Source of the DNA: an uncultured bacterium
GTDB lineage: Bacteria; Bacillota; Clostridia; TANB77; CAG-508
Assembly (NCBI GenBank): GCA_905215615.1
Contig: CAJMQM010000028.1
Location: forward strand, 1-13,762
Direction: 5' to 3'
DNA: 13,762 nucleotides
The translations under genes were made by a program, and so were the position numbers. The notes below the pieces were generated by a model. It ran no database searches. It saw only the letters and a list, made by a program, of their open reading frames with translations, and was not told the origin of the DNA. Positions 1-7,350 of the stretch are shown piece after piece. The first letter of the stretch is position 1; every line of letters begins with the position of its first letter.

Positions 1-126
1 ATTTACTATATTTGCAAAATTCAAAATATCTTGTAAATTTGCTAAGTAGTTATCTACTTCATTATCTTTTAGGTTTAAATTAGCCAATTTTGCAATATGC
101 AAAAGTTCTTCTTTACTTACGTTCAT
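1..126 (-). CDS. gatC: GatC, Asp/Glu-tRNA amidotransferase subunit C (5' part, cut by window edge)
   Basis: GatC is the small subunit of the GatCAB complex, which converts misacylated Glu-tRNA(Gln) or Asp-tRNA(Asn) to the correct aminoacyl-tRNA in the cytoplasm. Only the first 42 codons are present; the frame is open to the left edge. The translated start, MNVSKEELLHIAKLANL, followed by a second helix ending in NLQDILNFA, matches the N-terminal helical pair typical of GatC (a helix with IAKLA, then an acidic helix leading to a hydrophobic LxxIL stretch). The ATG is preceded by GGAGATGATAGC, a good ribosome binding site, and by a TATAAT box. gatA and gatB would be expected next, outside the window to the left. 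The call rests on the N-terminus alone, about 40% of the usual protein. Confidence 0.8.
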   Translation of the reverse strand, partial: MNVSKEELLHIAKLANLNLKDNEVDNYLANLQDILNFANIVN

Positions 127-157
127 GCTATCATCTCCTTAATTTATTATGTTACTT

Positions 158-186
158 ATTATAACCTCTTTGGTAAAAAAATACAA
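158..186 (-). promoter_or_regulatory. Probable sigma-A promoter of gatC
   Basis: Read on the minus strand, TTGTAT (181-186) and a perfect TATAAT (158-163) are separated by 17 bases, 32 bases upstream of the gatC ATG. The -35 box keeps only TTG of the consensus. The element lies between the topB terminator and gatC, as expected if gatC begins a new transcription unit. Confidence 0.6.
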
Positions 187-203
187 GCAAAAATTGAATA
201 AAA

Positions 204-235
204 TAGGTTCAAATGAACAAAATCAATTGAACCTA
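204..235 (-). terminator. Rho-independent terminator of topB containing its stop codon
   Basis: TAGGTTCAA (204-212) and TTGAACCTA (227-235) form a perfect 9-bp stem around a 14-base loop. On the minus strand the 3' arm runs into TTTTATT. The TAG stop codon of topB (233-235) forms the base of the 5' arm, so translation ends exactly where the hairpin begins. Confidence 0.7.
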
Positions 236-2248
236 CCATTTAACTACTAACTTATCAAATTTAGTTTTAATATATGTTTCTAATTTTTTCATAAATTCTT
301 CTGGCTTAATTTCGTTTTTTGCAACCATATCTAATCCCTTTTCCCAGCTTGCAGTTAGCTTTGGATTTAACATATCTGGCATAGACATATTTACAATATC
401 GTATATTGCTTCTCCTTTGGTTGTAGGAGTAATTATTTGTGTTTTATCGTTAATTTGTATGTATTTTATTCTTTCCAGTTTTTTTATTATTTCGGCTCTT
501 GTTGCACTTGTTCCAATTCCTGCACCTTTTATTTGTTCCCTTAATTCCTCTTCTTCTATTAGCTTTCCTGCATTTTCCATTGCTAATATTATAGAACCAG
601 AATTATATCTTGAAGGTGGAGATGTTTCTGCCTCTTTTATCTCATAATTTACAGCAATTAATTTCTCACCTTTTTTTAATTTATTTAATATGTCTAAATT
701 TTCGTTTTCTTCATCTTGCTTTGCAATCTCTTCTACTTTTAATTTTTCTTGTTTTAAATTAGTATTGCCATTTTTTTCTTCTGCATTTTCCGAATTTATA
801 TTTTTATTATTTTCCGCTGCATCTTTCTTTTTATCATCTTTTAAAACTTCTTGGTAACCAGGATTTACACATACCTTTCCGTTTGCTGTAAATTGCTCAT
901 TTTCTACATTTATTGTAACAGATATTTTATTAAATTCTGCAGGTGGGTAAAATATTGCTAAAAATCTTTTTACAATTACCTTGTAAATATCTTTTTGTAA
1001 TTGTGGCAGGCTTTCGTAATTTTCATAGCCTTGTCCTGTTGGAATTATTGCATAATGGTCTGTTATTTTGCTGTCATTAACATATTTTGTTTTTAAAAGA
1101 TTTGTAGAATATTTTTCTTCAGACATCTTTTTTATATATTTTTGTATTTCTGCATCATTAAAACCTTTTGCTATACCATTTAAATTTTTAGTAATAACTT
1201 TAGCTATTGCACTTGAAAGTACTCTTGCGTCTGTTCTTGGGTATGTAACTAATTTTTTCTCATACAAGTTTTGTATAATTTCCAATGTTTCATCTGGCTT
1301 TATTTTGAACCTTTTTGTACACTCGTTTTGAATTTCTGCTAAATTAAATAATAATGGCGCATTTTCTTTTTGCTTAGATTTTTTTACCTCTTTAACAATT
1401 GCTTCTTTATCTTTTAGTGAAATTATAAACTCTTTTGCATCATTTTCTTTTTTAAAACCTGTTTCATTATATAATTTAGGTGAATTAAATGTACTTGACC
1501 CTTCAACAGATTTCCAGTCAGCTTTAAAGCTTCCCTCTTCTTTGCCAAATGTACCTACTATTTTGTAGTATTTAGTTTTCTTAAAATCTCTTATTTCTCG
1601 TTCTCTTGAAACTACCATACCAAGTACACAAGTCATAACTCGCCCAACGGATATAGAAACTTTTTCTTCTTCAAGTTCTTTTGCCAATCTTTTACCATAA
1701 ATTATAGATAGAAGTCTTGAAAAATTAATTCCAATTAGGTAATCTTCCTTCGCTCTTAAATATGCAGAATTTGATAAACTATCATATTCAGATAATTCTT
1801 TTGCTTCATTTATTCCTCTGTTTATTTCTTCCTCTGTTTGAGAGTCAATCCAAACCCTCTTTTTATCTTTGCCTTTAACTCCAATTGCTTGGTCTACTAG
1901 CCTATATATATACTCTCCTTCACGTCCAGAGTCTGTTGCAACATAAATTGTATCTACATCTTCTCTTGTTAAAATTCCTTTAATAACATTAAATTGATTT
2001 TGCACATTTGATATTACTTCATATTTGTATTCTTTTGGCATAAATGGCAATGTGTCCAATCTCCAAAATTTTAGTTTTTCATCATATTTTTCTGGGTAGG
2101 ACATTGTTACTAAATGTCCCACGCACCAAGTTATAATCCAGTTTTCAGACTCCATATAGCCATTTTGCCTTTTAGTATTTATTTTTAACACTTTAGCAAA
2201 TTCCATTGCTACAGATGGCTTCTCAGTTATTAGTACTTTCTTTCCCAA
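233..2248 (-). CDS. topB: DNA topoisomerase III, type IA (TopB)
   Basis: This cytoplasmic type IA topoisomerase cuts one DNA strand through a 5'-phosphotyrosine link and passes another through it; it acts in decatenation and recombination-intermediate processing. The Toprim domain has TEKPSVA (residues 8-14) and the acidic DSGREGE motif (106-112). The catalytic tyrosine is in TYPRTD (Tyr336). The RYNSGSII...GIGTSATRAEII block (547-588) is the conserved C-terminal core. Residues about 470-525 are a low-complexity Lys/Glu/Asn insertion between conserved blocks. At 671 residues it ends soon after the core and has no cysteine-rich zinc-ribbon tail, consistent with TopB rather than TopA. The start codon is TTG, 8 bases after AAAGGAG. 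It begins 26 bp after the adhE stop codon with no terminator between, so it is probably co-transcribed with adhE. Confidence 0.93.
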   Translation of the reverse strand: MGKKVLITEKPSVAMEFAKVLKINTKRQNGYMESENWIITWCVGHLVTMSYPEKYDEKLKFWRLDTLPFMPKEYKYEVISNVQNQFNVIKGILTREDVDTIYVATDSGREGEYIYRLVDQAIGVKGKDKKRVWIDSQTEEEINRGINEAKELSEYDSLSNSAYLRAKEDYLIGINFSRLLSIIYGKRLAKELEEEKVSISVGRVMTCVLGMVVSREREIRDFKKTKYYKIVGTFGKEEGSFKADWKSVEGSSTFNSPKLYNETGFKKENDAKEFIISLKDKEAIVKEVKKSKQKENAPLLFNLAEIQNECTKRFKIKPDETLEIIQNLYEKKLVTYPRTDARVLSSAIAKVITKNLNGIAKGFNDAEIQKYIKKMSEEKYSTNLLKTKYVNDSKITDHYAIIPTGQGYENYESLPQLQKDIYKVIVKRFLAIFYPPAEFNKISVTINVENEQFTANGKVCVNPGYQEVLKDDKKKDAAENNKNINSENAEEKNGNTNLKQEKLKVEEIAKQDEENENLDILNKLKKGEKLIAVNYEIKEAETSPPSRYNSGSIILAMENAGKLIEEEELREQIKGAGIGTSATRAEIIKKLERIKYIQINDKTQIITPTTKGEAIYDIVNMSMPDMLNPKLTASWEKGLDMVAKNEIKPEEFMKKLETYIKTKFDKLVVKW

Positions 2249-2256
2249 TTTAATTG

Positions 2257-2263
2257 CTCCTTT
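2257..2263 (-). promoter_or_regulatory. Ribosome binding site setting the TTG start of topB
   Basis: AAAGGAG on the minus strand lies 8 bases before TTG (2246-2248). No in-frame ATG lies between it and the conserved GKKVLITEKPS N-terminus, so TTG is the best supported start. Confidence 0.7.
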
Positions 2264-2274
2264 GTTGCCTTATA

Positions 2275-4878
2275 TTATTTTCCATAATAGCTATCTAATA
2301 ATATTTGTTTTAATTCACTAACAAGTGGTAACCTTGGATTTGCTGTTGTGCATTGATCCTCAAAGGCTCTATCTGCTAGCATATCTACTTTTGCTAAAAA
2401 TTCTTGTTCATCAATACCTGCATCTTTAAATGATTTAGGAATATTTAAATCATTATTTAATTTTTTAATTTCTTCAATTAATGAGTTTACTCCCTCTTCA
2501 TTTGTATATGCTGGGAAATTCATCCTTCTTGATAAATCTGCATATTTTTGGTCTGCTACAAAATATTCGTACTTAGGAAAAGATACAAATTTTGTTGGCA
2601 TTTGGCTATTATACCTAATTACATATGGTAATAATATTGCATTAATTCTTCCATGTGGTAAATGAAATTCTGCTCCTATTTTGTGTGCTAATGAGTGATT
2701 TATTCCTAAAAATGCATTTGTAAAAGCCATACCTGCTATAGTACTTGCATTATGCATTTTTTCTCTTGCTCCTTTGTTTGTTCCATTGTTATATGCTTCT
2801 CTTATATTTTTAAACACAAGCTCTACTGCTTTTTCTGCTAATCCATCTGTGTAGTCTGATGCCATATTAGAAACATAGCTTTCTATTGCATGTGTTAAAA
2901 CATCCATACCAGTATCTGCTGTAATTGATTTTGGCAAGCTCATTACTAAATCTGGGTCTACTATTGCAACATCTGGTGTTAGCTCGTAATCTGCTAGTGG
3001 GTATTTTTTATTCTGAGTTTTGTCTGTTATTACTGCAAATGACGTTACTTCTGAGCCTGTTCCTGATGTTGTAGGAATTGCTACCATTTTTGCTTTTATT
3101 CCTAGTTTTGGGAACTTATATGTTCTTTTTCTTATATCCATAAATTTAAGCTTCATACCTTCTGGGTCTGCTTCTGGATGCTCGTAAAATAGCCACATAC
3201 CTTTTGCAGCATCAATTGGACTTCCTCCACCTAATGCTATAACCACATCTGGTTTGAATTCTTGCATTAATTTTACTCCTCTATTTATTGTATCAAAAGA
3301 TGGGTCTGACTCTACATCTGAGAATATTTCTGAGTGTACATATTCTTTTCTTTTTCTTAAATAATATAAAATTTTATCTACATAACCTAATTGCACCATT
3401 GATGGGTCTGTTACTATAAATGCTCTTGATATATCTGGCATTTTTTCTAAGTACTGAATAGAACCTGCTTCAAAATATATTTTTTCTGGAACTTTAAACC
3501 ACTGCATATTTACTCTCCTTTTCGCTACTCTTTTTACATTTATTAGATTTACACTTGATACATTTGCTGTTGTAGAATTTCCTCCAAATGTTCCACATCC
3601 TAAAGTAAGTGATGGCATATTTGTATTATATATGTCTCCAATTGCTCCATGTGTAGATGGTGAGTTTACTATAATTCTTCCTACTTTTACCTTCTCCGCA
3701 AATTTTTCAATTGTTTCTCTGTCTTCTGAGTGTATAACAGCAGAGTGTCCCATACCCCCAAATTCTATTAATTTTTCTGCTAAATCTATTCCTTCATCTG
3801 CATTTTTAACTATATAATATGCAAGTACTGGACTTAGTTTTTCTTTTGAAAATGGGTATTCTATTCCAACACCATTTTCTTTTAAAACTAAAACTTTAGT
3901 GTCTACTGGCACTTCAATTCCTGCACCTTTTGCAATATCATAAGGGCTTTTTCCAACTATATCTGCATTTAATGCACAACCTTTTTCTGCTATAAACATA
4001 CTATCTCTTAACTGTTTAGTTTGCTCTGCATCTAAGAAATAGCAACCTGCTTTTCTCATTAAGTCTTCAAATTCTGTGTGAATTTCCTCATCTACAATTA
4101 CAGACTGTTCTGATGCACAAATCATACCATTATCAAATGATTTTGATAACACTAAATCGTTTACAGATGTTTTTAATTTTGCTGTTTTATCTATATAGCA
4201 TGGAACATTTCCTGGTCCAACACCTAGTGCAGGCTTTCCACAAGAATATGCAGACTTAACCATACCGCTTCCGCCTGTTGCCAAAATTAAGTTTACATCT
4301 GGATGATTCATAAGTAATGTTGTAGCTGTAATAGATGGCTCTTCAATCCATAAAATACAATTTTCAGGTGCTCCTGCTTTTATTGCTGCATCTCTTAAAA
4401 TTTTTGCTGCAGCAACACTGCATTTTTGTGCAGATGGATGAAAACCAAAAATTATAACATTTCTTGTTTTTGCTGCAATTAAAGATTTAAACATTGTTGT
4501 AGAAGTTGGATTTGTAACTGGTGTTACTCCTGCAATTATTCCTATTGGCTCTGCTATTTCTTCATAACCCTCTTCCTCGTTTTCTGAAATAACTCCAACT
4601 GTTTTATCATATTTTATACTATGGTATACATATTCTGTTGCAAACATATTCTTTGTTATCTTATCTTCGTATATACCTCTTCCTGTTTCTTCTACTGCCA
4701 TTTTTGCAAGTTCCATATGATGTTCTAAGCCTGCCATTGACATTTGCTTTATAATATTATCTATTTGGTCTTGGTCTAATTTCATATATTCTTCAGACGC
4801 TATTTTTGCTTTTTCTACTAAGTCGTTTATCATGTTGCTAATTCTTTCTTTTTCTTCTTCACTAACTGGATTTCCCAC
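2275..4878 (-). CDS. adhE: Bifunctional acetaldehyde-CoA / alcohol dehydrogenase (AdhE)
   Basis: AdhE reduces acetyl-CoA to acetaldehyde and then to ethanol, consuming two NADH; it is the main redox outlet in many fermenting clostridia and assembles into spirosome filaments. Residues 1-445 form the aldehyde dehydrogenase domain, with the catalytic cysteine in FDNGMICASEQ (Cys254) and the GPGNVP loop. Residues about 455-867 form the iron-dependent alcohol dehydrogenase, with GGGSPIDAAKG (550-560), TTSGTGSE (603-610) and likely Fe ligands Asp659, His663, His728 and His742. Domain order and the 867-residue length match family members. The start is GTG (4876-4878), 9 bases after AAAGGAGG; no better ATG exists upstream. 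A sigma-A promoter lies about 35 bp upstream, and topB follows 26 bp downstream. I found no convincing Rex operator. Confidence 0.97.
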   Translation of the reverse strand: MGNPVSEEEKERISNMINDLVEKAKIASEEYMKLDQDQIDNIIKQMSMAGLEHHMELAKMAVEETGRGIYEDKITKNMFATEYVYHSIKYDKTVGVISENEEEGYEEIAEPIGIIAGVTPVTNPTSTTMFKSLIAAKTRNVIIFGFHPSAQKCSVAAAKILRDAAIKAGAPENCILWIEEPSITATTLLMNHPDVNLILATGGSGMVKSAYSCGKPALGVGPGNVPCYIDKTAKLKTSVNDLVLSKSFDNGMICASEQSVIVDEEIHTEFEDLMRKAGCYFLDAEQTKQLRDSMFIAEKGCALNADIVGKSPYDIAKGAGIEVPVDTKVLVLKENGVGIEYPFSKEKLSPVLAYYIVKNADEGIDLAEKLIEFGGMGHSAVIHSEDRETIEKFAEKVKVGRIIVNSPSTHGAIGDIYNTNMPSLTLGCGTFGGNSTTANVSSVNLINVKRVAKRRVNMQWFKVPEKIYFEAGSIQYLEKMPDISRAFIVTDPSMVQLGYVDKILYYLRKRKEYVHSEIFSDVESDPSFDTINRGVKLMQEFKPDVVIALGGGSPIDAAKGMWLFYEHPEADPEGMKLKFMDIRKRTYKFPKLGIKAKMVAIPTTSGTGSEVTSFAVITDKTQNKKYPLADYELTPDVAIVDPDLVMSLPKSITADTGMDVLTHAIESYVSNMASDYTDGLAEKAVELVFKNIREAYNNGTNKGAREKMHNASTIAGMAFTNAFLGINHSLAHKIGAEFHLPHGRINAILLPYVIRYNSQMPTKFVSFPKYEYFVADQKYADLSRRMNFPAYTNEEGVNSLIEEIKKLNNDLNIPKSFKDAGIDEQEFLAKVDMLADRAFEDQCTTANPRLPLVSELKQILLDSYYGK

Positions 4879-4913
4879 TTAATATTTCCTCCTTTATGTT
4901 TATATTCTTAGCT

Positions 4914-4942
4914 ATTATATAATAACTTATTTTAGTTGTAAA
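4914..4942 (-). promoter_or_regulatory. Sigma-A promoter of adhE (and probably topB)
   Basis: On the minus strand TTTACA (4937-4942), a 17-base spacer and a perfect TATAAT (4914-4919) predict a transcript start near 4907. This gives a leader of about 28 bases that carries AAAGGAGG. The -35 box matches the consensus at five of six positions. Further upstream, AAACTATTTTT occurs twice in the same orientation (4964-4974 and 4991-5001), which may be chance in such AT-rich DNA. Confidence 0.7.
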
Positions 4943-5038
4943 TTAAAATTTGTGTTTATTTTAAAACTATTTTTTAGTTCATAATTTATTAAACTATTTT
5001 TAATTTCACTATATCTTTACAAGAATTTTATGCAAATA

Positions 5039-5081
5039 AAAAAGCACCAATGACTTATTTTATTTGTCTTTGGCGTTTTTT
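5039..5081 (-). terminator. Rho-independent terminator of dps
   Basis: The arms 5039-5054 and 5066-5081 form a 16-position stem around an 11-base loop, read on the minus strand. The stem has two mismatches and one G-U pair, and the 3' arm runs into six T. It starts three bases after the dps stop codon and separates dps from adhE. Confidence 0.75.
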
Positions 5082-5084
5082 ATA

Positions 5085-5519
5085 TTACAAGCTTTGGTTT
5101 AACATCCATAAAGCTTTTTCATAATCTAAAATATATTCATCTACCATAGATGATGTTCCATATTGCTTTTCTTTTTCAGCTTCTTCCTTTATATGTTTTA
5201 CTCTATCTAGTAACAACTCAAAATCTTTTATAATGTTTTTAAAAATTTCATTTGAGCAAATTTTTTCATTTTTTGCTTCTGTTATAGTTGTGTTTTCTAA
5301 ATAATCTTTTAGTGTTCCAAATGGTTCTCCATTTAATGTTAAAATATTTTCTGCAACTTCATCTATTTGGTCATTTATTTTATTGTAATATTCTTCTAGT
5401 TTTTCATGAACTATAAAAAAGTCTTCTCCTTTAATGTTCCAATGATAATTTTGCAATTTACGATAAAACACCGCTAAATCTGATAGATACTGATTTAATT
5501 CTTTTATTAATGTTTCCAT
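5085..5519 (-). CDS. dps: Dps-family ferritin-like DNA-protection / iron-storage protein
   Basis: Dps proteins form 12-subunit cages that oxidise Fe(II) with peroxide and store the iron, limiting Fenton damage. The ferroxidase ligands lie at subunit interfaces and can be read here: His26 in QNYHW, His38 in the VHEK motif, Asp53 and Glu57 in DEVAENIL. These align with His31, His43, Asp58 and Glu62 of Listeria Dps. The PFGTLKDYLE segment and the C-terminal EKALWMLNQSL helix are also typical. At 144 residues it is slightly short, with no lysine-rich N-terminal DNA-binding tail, so iron storage may matter more than DNA binding. The ATG follows AGGAGG by 6 bases. It lies 62 bp downstream of the anti-sigma gene on the same strand, so read-through from that operon is possible. 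No clear PerR box was found. Confidence 0.9.
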   Translation of the reverse strand: METLIKELNQYLSDLAVFYRKLQNYHWNIKGEDFFIVHEKLEEYYNKINDQIDEVAENILTLNGEPFGTLKDYLENTTITEAKNEKICSNEIFKNIIKDFELLLDRVKHIKEEAEKEKQYGTSSMVDEYILDYEKALWMLNQSL

Positions 5520-5571
5520 ATTAAACCTCCTAAAAATAATGCTAAATTAATTATTTACAATTTTTAGAAGT

Positions 5572-5601
5572 ATTATACATATTATTTTTCGTTATCATTA
5601 A
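5572..5601 (-). promoter_or_regulatory. Possible weak promoter of dps
   Basis: A perfect TATAAT on the minus strand (5572-5577) lies 52 bases upstream of the dps ATG. The best -35 candidate, TTAATG at an 18-base spacing (5596-5601), is poor and overlaps the end of the anti-sigma gene. The -10 match is clear; promoter function is inferred. Confidence 0.35.
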
Positions 5602-6124
5602 TTTTAAAATATTCTCCACCTGTTGCATCAAATTCTATAAAAATATTACTTTCAGTTTCTACTTTCCATATAATTTTATTATTTTGCATATCATTTTCTA
5701 ATTCTATAGACTTAATTTTTTCATTTTCTAGCCCATATTCTTCTAAGATTTTTCTAGCCTTTTCTTTCGCTTCTTCTTCTGAAATAACGTTATCTGATGT
5801 AATATCTCCTGCATCCTTTTTTTGTTCGTCTTCATTTTTGTTTATTTCATAATTTTTTTCGCCATTTGTTTCGCTATTTGAATATATTTCTGCCACTTTT
5901 TCAGGTTCTTTTTTTACAATGTTATAAGTCTTAGTTCCAGCATATACCACCCCTATAGCTAGAACTAAGCATGCACATGTTGTTAATGCAATTTTTACAA
6001 AAGAATATTTCTTTTTCTTTGTTTCTGCATTTTTTACACTCTCTTCAATTACTGTTCTAACCTTATCTGGTATTTCTGTTTCTTCGCTTAAGTCTTGAAA
6101 TAATCTTTTTTCTATATCATCCAT
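5582..6124 (-). CDS. Membrane-anchored anti-sigma factor (probable) with PepSY-like outer domain
   Basis: The 180-residue protein has a charged cytoplasmic N-terminus (1-41), one membrane segment at about 42-62 ending in VVYAG, and an extracytoplasmic remainder. This layout, and a gene start overlapping the sigma gene stop by 8 bp (6117-6124), are classic for an anti-sigma factor that holds its ECF sigma at the membrane. Residues 70-113 are a Glu/Asn/Lys-rich linker. Residues about 114-178 start with ISEEEAKEKARKILEEYGL, then alternate strands including KIIWKVE and FIEFDATGGEYFKI. That pattern resembles a PepSY-type domain, which might sense a ligand or restrain proteolysis. No zinc-binding HxxxCxxC motif is present, so it is not a ZAS-type anti-sigma. 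The function is inferred from topology and context, not from a recognised domain. Confidence 0.7.
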   Translation of the reverse strand: MDDIEKRLFQDLSEETEIPDKVRTVIEESVKNAETKKKKYSFVKIALTTCACLVLAIGVVYAGTKTYNIVKKEPEKVAEIYSNSETNGEKNYEINKNEDEQKKDAGDITSDNVISEEEAKEKARKILEEYGLENEKIKSIELENDMQNNKIIWKVETESNIFIEFDATGGEYFKINDNEK

Positions 6125-6650
6125 TGCTATATCTCCCTTTTTCTAAAATATTTTTAATTTTCTGAATTGCTCTGATCTTTTTTGTTTTTATAGTATTTAC
6201 TTTTAAATTTAATATTTTTCCTATTTCTTTGTCTGTAAATCTTTCCATATAATACATAATTATAATGGTTCTATCTTCTTCTTTTAATTTATTACATATA
6301 AAGTTAAAATCTAATTTTACATCTGCCCTCTCTATGCATTGTGAATTCATACCTTGCACATATATAGTTTCTTCAAATGGAATTAAATTTGTCTTTTTAT
6401 TTTTTTTATAAATTAAATTTGTTTCATTAATTAAAATTCTTATTATCCAAGTTTTAAAATACTTTTTTTCTTTTAACTTTTCTATGTTTTTATATGCTAT
6501 CATAATAGTTTCTTGTATTGCATCATATACATCATCATCATTTTTTAATCTAGCTTTTGCAATATGATATAACTCCTTTTCTACCATTAACATAAGCTTT
6601 GTAAAAGAATCTTTATTACCTTTTTTGGCTTTGTCTATTAGTTCCTCCAT
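6117..6650 (-). CDS. ECF-type RNA polymerase sigma factor
   Basis: At 177 residues this is the usual size for an ECF sigma factor with only regions 2 and 4. Region 2 spans about residues 5-86: DAIQETIMIAYKNI is the region 2.2 helix, and KTWIIRILINETNLIYKK is the -10 recognition part. Region 4 spans about 115-170, where EEDRTIIIMYYMERFTDKEI leads into the helix-turn-helix LNLKVNTIKTKKIRAIQKI, which reads the -35 box. The ATG follows GGAGG by 4 bases. It is translationally coupled to the putative anti-sigma gene. A TGAAAC-N20-TCTAA element upstream suggests autoregulation. The lineage resembles SigV-like sigma factors of Bacillota, but I cannot assign the subgroup or its signal. Confidence 0.9.
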   Translation of the reverse strand: MEELIDKAKKGNKDSFTKLMLMVEKELYHIAKARLKNDDDVYDAIQETIMIAYKNIEKLKEKKYFKTWIIRILINETNLIYKKNKKTNLIPFEETIYVQGMNSQCIERADVKLDFNFICNKLKEEDRTIIIMYYMERFTDKEIGKILNLKVNTIKTKKIRAIQKIKNILEKGRYSNG

Positions 6651-6690
6651 TTTTCCTCCACTTTTATTTTTTACTTATTTCTATTATTTT

Positions 6691-6719
6691 AGATAATTTT
6701 TTTATATTAAAAAGTTTCA
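6691..6719 (-). promoter_or_regulatory. Candidate ECF promoter of the sigma/anti-sigma operon
   Basis: On the minus strand TGAAAC (6714-6719) is followed after exactly 20 bases by TCTAAAA (starting at 6693), about 40 bases before the sigma gene ATG. TGAAAC is the established -35 of SigV/SigW/SigM-type ECF promoters. Their -10 is usually CGTC or CGTA about 16-17 bases away. Here the aligned box would be TATC, 18 bases away, with the first two positions off consensus. Confidence 0.5.
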
Positions 6720-6735
6720 TTTTGTACTTATTTTT

Positions 6736-6767
6736 TGAAACCTTTTCTAATTTATAAATGCTCTAAT
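6736..6767 (+). promoter_or_regulatory. Candidate ECF promoter facing the membrane-protein gene
   Basis: On the plus strand TGAAAC (6736-6741) is followed after exactly 20 bases by TCTAAT (6762-6767), the same layout as the opposing element on the minus strand. It would give a leader of about 105 bases for the gene at 6879. A competing sigma-A candidate with perfect TATAAT (6849-6854) but weak -35 TTATTA (6826-6831) lies closer to that gene. Confidence 0.45.
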
Positions 6768-6878
6768 ATAAAAACATGTAAATAACCATTTTTTACAAAT
6801 TAATTATTTATATTAAATCAAACCATTATTAATATTACAACTGTTAATTATAATAAAATATTTAGGAGGTTTTGATAT

Positions 6879-7334
6879 ATGAAAAAAAGAATAATATTGG
6901 ATATAATTATTTTTATTTTAATTGTAGTAGTCATACTTTTATTAATATTTTTATCAGTTAAATACTTTATCGCTAATGAAAACTTAAATAATTTAAGTGA
7001 AAGAAACAATATAACAGAAGATGAAAATACTGGTAAGATAATTATAGAATATTATGACTTATCACAGAACAAAATTTTAAAGTCTTTAGAAATAATTAAT
7101 AAAAATGAAATAGACACTTTAACTGAAATGATAAAAAATTATGAGATGCCTTCAGAACATATAAAATTGCATGTTGATGGAAAATACGTTGTAAAAATTC
7201 CTCAAAATATAACAGTTTCATTTGATTCTTTAGATGATTCATATGTAAAATATGAAGATAATTCATTTAATGGTATTGTTTCCATTTTACCGGAATTTAA
7301 AACAATATTGGTAAATATGTTAATCTTAAATTAG
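6879..7334 (+). CDS. Small membrane-anchored extracytoplasmic protein of unknown function
   Basis: I do not recognise the family. The 151-residue product begins MKKR, followed by a very hydrophobic helix at about 7-29 with no signal-peptidase motif, so it should be an uncleaved N-terminal anchor with the rest outside. Residues about 50-150 alternate short strands and charged turns (GKIIIEYYD, KYVVKIPQNITVSFDSLDD), suggesting a small beta-rich domain. The ATG is 9 bases after AGGAGG. It is transcribed divergently from the ECF sigma operon, and the shared region carries matching ECF-like boxes on both strands. It may therefore be a target of that sigma factor, for example a cell-envelope stress protein. 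That role is inference from position only. Its composition is AT-rich like its surroundings. Confidence 0.7.
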   Translation: MKKRIILDIIIFILIVVVILLLIFLSVKYFIANENLNNLSERNNITEDENTGKIIIEYYDLSQNKILKSLEIINKNEIDTLTEMIKNYEMPSEHIKLHVDGKYVVKIPQNITVSFDSLDDSYVKYEDNSFNGIVSILPEFKTILVNMLILN

Positions 7335-7350
7335 GTACTATTATTTTAAA

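Noticed and set aside
4879..5038. Possible Rex (NADH-sensing repressor) operator upstream of adhE
   Set aside because: TTGTAAA-like half sites occur, but I found no properly spaced inverted TTGTTAA/TTAACAA pair near the promoter.
5520..5581. PerR box upstream of dps
   Set aside because: The best stretch, TTGTAAATAATTAAT, matches only 9 of 15 positions of the PerR consensus, which is weak in AT-rich DNA.
6651..6878. A small gene or RNA in the sigma intergenic region
   Set aside because: Only very AT-rich DNA, promoter-like boxes and no frame with a ribosome binding site other than that of the gene at 6879.
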